Assembly (NCBI RefSeq): GCF_037300705.1
Contig: NZ_CP147776.1
Span: 4,836,001 to 4,900,000 of the forward strand
Length of the DNA: 64,000 nt
From: Massilia sp. W12
GTDB lineage: Bacteria > Pseudomonadota > Gammaproteobacteria > Burkholderiales > Burkholderiaceae_D
Direction of reading: 5' to 3'
In this document: one piece after another, positions 62,701 through 64,000 of the stretch
Layout of the letters: each line of letters starts with the position of its first letter
How positions within the stretch are numbered: the first letter of the stretch is position 1
Notes under the pieces: model-generated
The model's database searches: none
Told to the model about the DNA's origin: nothing
The model's input: the letters and a program-made list of their open reading frames with translations, nothing else
Program-made: the position numbers and the translations under genes

Positions 62701-64000
62701 TGGAACAGCAGTTACACACGGCAAGCCATGCCGCCTGCCGACATGCGCGAATGGCGCGACGCCATCGTTACGCGCATCGCCGCCTTTGCGCCACAACGTA
62801 TTCTGGAAGTCGGCTGTGGCACGGGCTTGCTCTTATTCCCCCTGGCGCGCCAGGCCGAACACTATGTGGGCGCAGATTTGTCCGGCCAAACCCTGGCCAG
62901 GCTGGCGCAACATATCAAGCGCGACCCGGGATTGGCGGCGAAAGTCGAATTGCACCAGATGCAGGCAAGCGATATTGGAGCCATCCCGGCGCAAACCTTT
63001 GATACCGTGATCATCAATTCGGTATCGCAGTATTTTCCAGATATCGCCTATTTGCAATCCGTGCTCAGTCAGGCTGTGCAACACATTTCAGGCAGCGGCC
63101 GCATCTTCCTGGGCGACGTGCGCCGTTATGCTTTGCTGTCCAGTTTCCATGCTGCGGTGCAAGCCAGTCAGGCGGAAGATTCTATGTCCCCCTCGCAATT
63201 ACTAAGCCTGGTCAAACAACGCGTACTGACGGAACAAGAGTTATTGGTGGAGCCTGAGTGGTTCGATACTCTGCGCGCCGCCTTGCCGCGCATCAGCCAT
63301 ATCGAGGTCTTGCCCAAGCAAACACGTGCATACAATGAAATGTCGGCTTATCGTTATGACGTGGTGCTGCATATCGACGGCGCGCCGCCAGCGCAGCTGA
63401 CGCCGCACTGGTTTGACGCCAGCCAGCTGCGCGCGGCAGACGATTTGCAAGCTTTATTCGATGTGGTGGATGCGCCGCTGTTCGGCTTGCTGCAATTACC
63501 GAATCCGCATGTGGCGGGGGATGCCCTGCTGCTGGAATATCTGCACCACGGCGCGCCGGTGCGCAATGTGGCGGAATTGCGCGAAAGCGTGCGCCAGCAT
63601 TGCCCCGCCGGCGTGTACGCCACTGAGCTGGCGCAGCTGTGTGCGGCGCGCGGCTGGGGTTTGCAGCTCAGCTGGCGTCAGGGAGCGGAGAATGGCGCTT
63701 ATGATGCGCTGATCCATCAACACGGCCCGCTTCCGGCATTTGATTGGCGACAGGCTCCGTCAAGGACAGGCTGCGTAGCAGACGGCCGCAAATTGCACAG
63801 CAGCCCGACGCTGGCGAAAACCATTGCCGGATTGCCTGCGCGTCTGCGGCGCGAATTGAGCGCCCTGCTGCCGGAATTCATGACGCCATCCGCCTTCATC
63901 GTGCTGCCAGCGATTCCGCTGACGGCGCACGGCAAACCGGATCGCAGCGCACTCCCGGCGCCGAATCTGCATCCCGCCAACAAGCTCAGCATGGCCCCGC
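59725..64000 (+). CDS. NRPS2, partial: C-A with embedded N-methyltransferase
   Basis: Starts at the ATG at 59725, 8 bases after the NRPS1 stop, and stays open to the window end (at least 1425 codons). A short N-terminal helix (LEQLQRAVLLKQLAKTR) of docking type precedes the C domain with HHIISDG (H176). The A domain has TSGSTG at about residue 653 and the same code as NRPS1 A4, DAWHLGCTFK. After the A8 region it carries an N-methyltransferase insert (WNSSYT, SAM motif EVGCGTG at residue 1028, and the YNEMSAYRYDVVLHI end). The A-domain C-terminus resumes (FMTPSAFIVLPAIPLTAHGKPDR) at the right edge. The T domain and anything beyond lie outside the window. The residue added is predicted to be N-methylated. 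Confidence 0.93.
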   Translation, partial: MNTPHKLEQLQRAVLLKQLAKTRQDAAIQPSSLPQADRSRPLPQSCAQQRLWFLAELGDAGSRAYNMTGGWRLSGVLQLDALRQALDCLVQRHESLRTTFHNLNGEAIQVVTPAGAGMPLRELDLRPGAALAQHMTLEQLIAAETEQRFDLSHGPLLRATLARCADAEHALLLSMHHIISDGWSIGVLTKELAQLYSAFVNGQDNPLPPLTVQYADYAAWERERMSGALVARESAFWRATLADAPALLRLPYDYPRPAVQRHLGHIIRLMLPLSLLQRLQLLSQQHGVTLFMSLLAGWALVISRHSGQQDVIIGTAVANRMHKACESLIGFFVNTLALRIQLKPEMRVADLLQSVKQIALEAFSHQELPFARVVEAVQPDRSLSHNPLIQVMFALQNAAEGELHMPGLRVTALTAPHSTTQFDLSLSMTERPDGLEAALEYSSDLFQQASVERILQQFQTLLEGMTQDGDQTVARLPLLNAQQYQQLIRDFNRTGAAFPRHATLPQLFEAQVAQTPQAEALIFQEQRITYAELNQRANRLAHLLLQNGVQNEDRVAICLPRSADMLIAILATLKAGAAYVPLDPAYPAQRLNYMLQDSAPQSVISTSAYADLADWPAHRLLCLDSVAAQLASQSDANPALPASAAQLAYVMYTSGSTGQPKGVMVEQRNIMRLVLGQQYAPITAQDCVVHCANPAFDAATWEIWAALLHGARLLVIAHDTLLDPHAFANTLQAEQANVLHLTIGLFNQYADPLAQVFGQLKYLLFGGERADLGTVLRVLGQRLPGRLVHCYGPTETTTFATTYRIAPGAALPGALPIGKPIANTSIYILDAQLQPVPLGVPGEIYIGGEGVTRGYWRQPELTRERFLPDPFSATPQQRMYRSGDLGRWLPDGNIEYLGRNDMQIKIRGYRIEPGEIEAKLATLPEVQEALVMAREDQPGNKMLVAYIVPDQARLLATDALEQEAVATWQRVFDAQVKVDDNAAIDAEFDISGWNSSYTRQAMPPADMREWRDAIVTRIAAFAPQRILEVGCGTGLLLFPLARQAEHYVGADLSGQTLARLAQHIKRDPGLAAKVELHQMQASDIGAIPAQTFDTVIINSVSQYFPDIAYLQSVLSQAVQHISGSGRIFLGDVRRYALLSSFHAAVQASQAEDSMSPSQLLSLVKQRVLTEQELLVEPEWFDTLRAALPRISHIEVLPKQTRAYNEMSAYRYDVVLHIDGAPPAQLTPHWFDASQLRAADDLQALFDVVDAPLFGLLQLPNPHVAGDALLLEYLHHGAPVRNVAELRESVRQHCPAGVYATELAQLCAARGWGLQLSWRQGAENGAYDALIHQHGPLPAFDWRQAPSRTGCVADGRKLHSSPTLAKTIAGLPARLRRELSALLPEFMTPSAFIVLPAIPLTAHGKPDRSALPAPNLHPANKLSMAP
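61075..62540 (+). repeat. A-domain duplication block, copy 2 (NRPS2 module 5)
   Basis: Second copy of the 1466-bp block. Differences from copy 1 are two in the stretch near 62134-62151 (one Gly to Arg), one at 62221, and eight clustered at 62295-62319. The last roughly 220 bp are again identical. The block ends exactly where the methyltransferase-containing sequence of NRPS2 diverges. Confidence 0.95.

Overview
The window reads as the chromosome of a Gram-negative betaproteobacterium, most likely Burkholderiales and perhaps Oxalobacteraceae. The grounds are an E. coli-type CysB regulator with a cysA remnant directly upstream, a NarX/NarL pair beside mobB, a DUF4214/RTX-type secreted surface protein, a Wzm/Wzt O-antigen exporter, an outer-membrane barrel protein and dense GC-rich coding. 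The genus call is inference. No rRNA, tRNA or CRISPR array was seen.

Layout. 1-6.3 kb: an orphan single-TRD HsdS-like protein, a SAM methyltransferase and a 1058-aa DUF4214/RTX-repeat surface protein. 6.3-11.9 kb: a FecR-domain protein divergent from a CHASE2-adenylate cyclase, a TPR/barrel outer-membrane protein and a Crp/Fnr regulator, which look like one envelope-sensing cAMP module. 11.9-12.6 kb: a two-gene toxin/immunity pair whose first product matches Tse2 (ADP-ribosyltransferase-fold toxin). 12.9-20.0 kb: an O-antigen/polysaccharide operon with Wzm, Wzt, an FkbM methyltransferase and a 1227-aa glycosyltransferase with three GT-like units. 20.1-23.3 kb: mobB, narX and narL. 23.8-27.7 kb: MarR, a small membrane protein, cysB with a cysA remnant, a peptidase-like protein and a REP-associated (RAYT) transposase. 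28.2-33.3 kb: a secreted M14 carboxypeptidase, a periplasmic solute-binding protein, and a pentapeptide-repeat membrane protein containing about 32 in-frame hexanucleotide repeats. 33.5-38.7 kb: two REP-like elements, a six-repeat DUF1566 (Lcl-type) protein, two more peptidase-like paralogues and ychF. 38.7-40.7 kb: an AAA ATPase overlapping a possible PD-(D/E)xK nuclease, followed by a third small gene; this is a candidate defence operon.

42.2-64.0 kb (running off the end) is a nonribosomal peptide synthetase cluster. A leftward operon encodes a CmlA-like diiron beta-hydroxylase, a single-domain protein resembling the catalytic half of 4-hydroxyphenylpyruvate dioxygenase/4-hydroxymandelate synthase, and a PLP aminotransferase. 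Divergent from it, across about 0.9 kb of AT-rich DNA, lie a phenylalanine-hydroxylase-like enzyme and two NRPS genes. NRPS1 (4072 aa) is [C fragment]-A-T-C-A-T-C-A-T-C-A-T. NRPS2 (partial) is C-A with an embedded N-methyltransferase. The tailoring set suggests that Phe/Tyr-derived building blocks (beta-hydroxy-aromatic and/or hydroxyphenylglycine-type) are built into a peptide of at least five residues, at least one of them N-methylated.

The strongest single sequence observation is a 1466-bp block covering the C-domain tail and the A-domain core. It is present in NRPS1 module 4 and again in NRPS2 module 5 with only 11 differences, and its first 1059 bp are identical. This is a recent gene conversion or duplication that set the same specificity in two consecutive modules.
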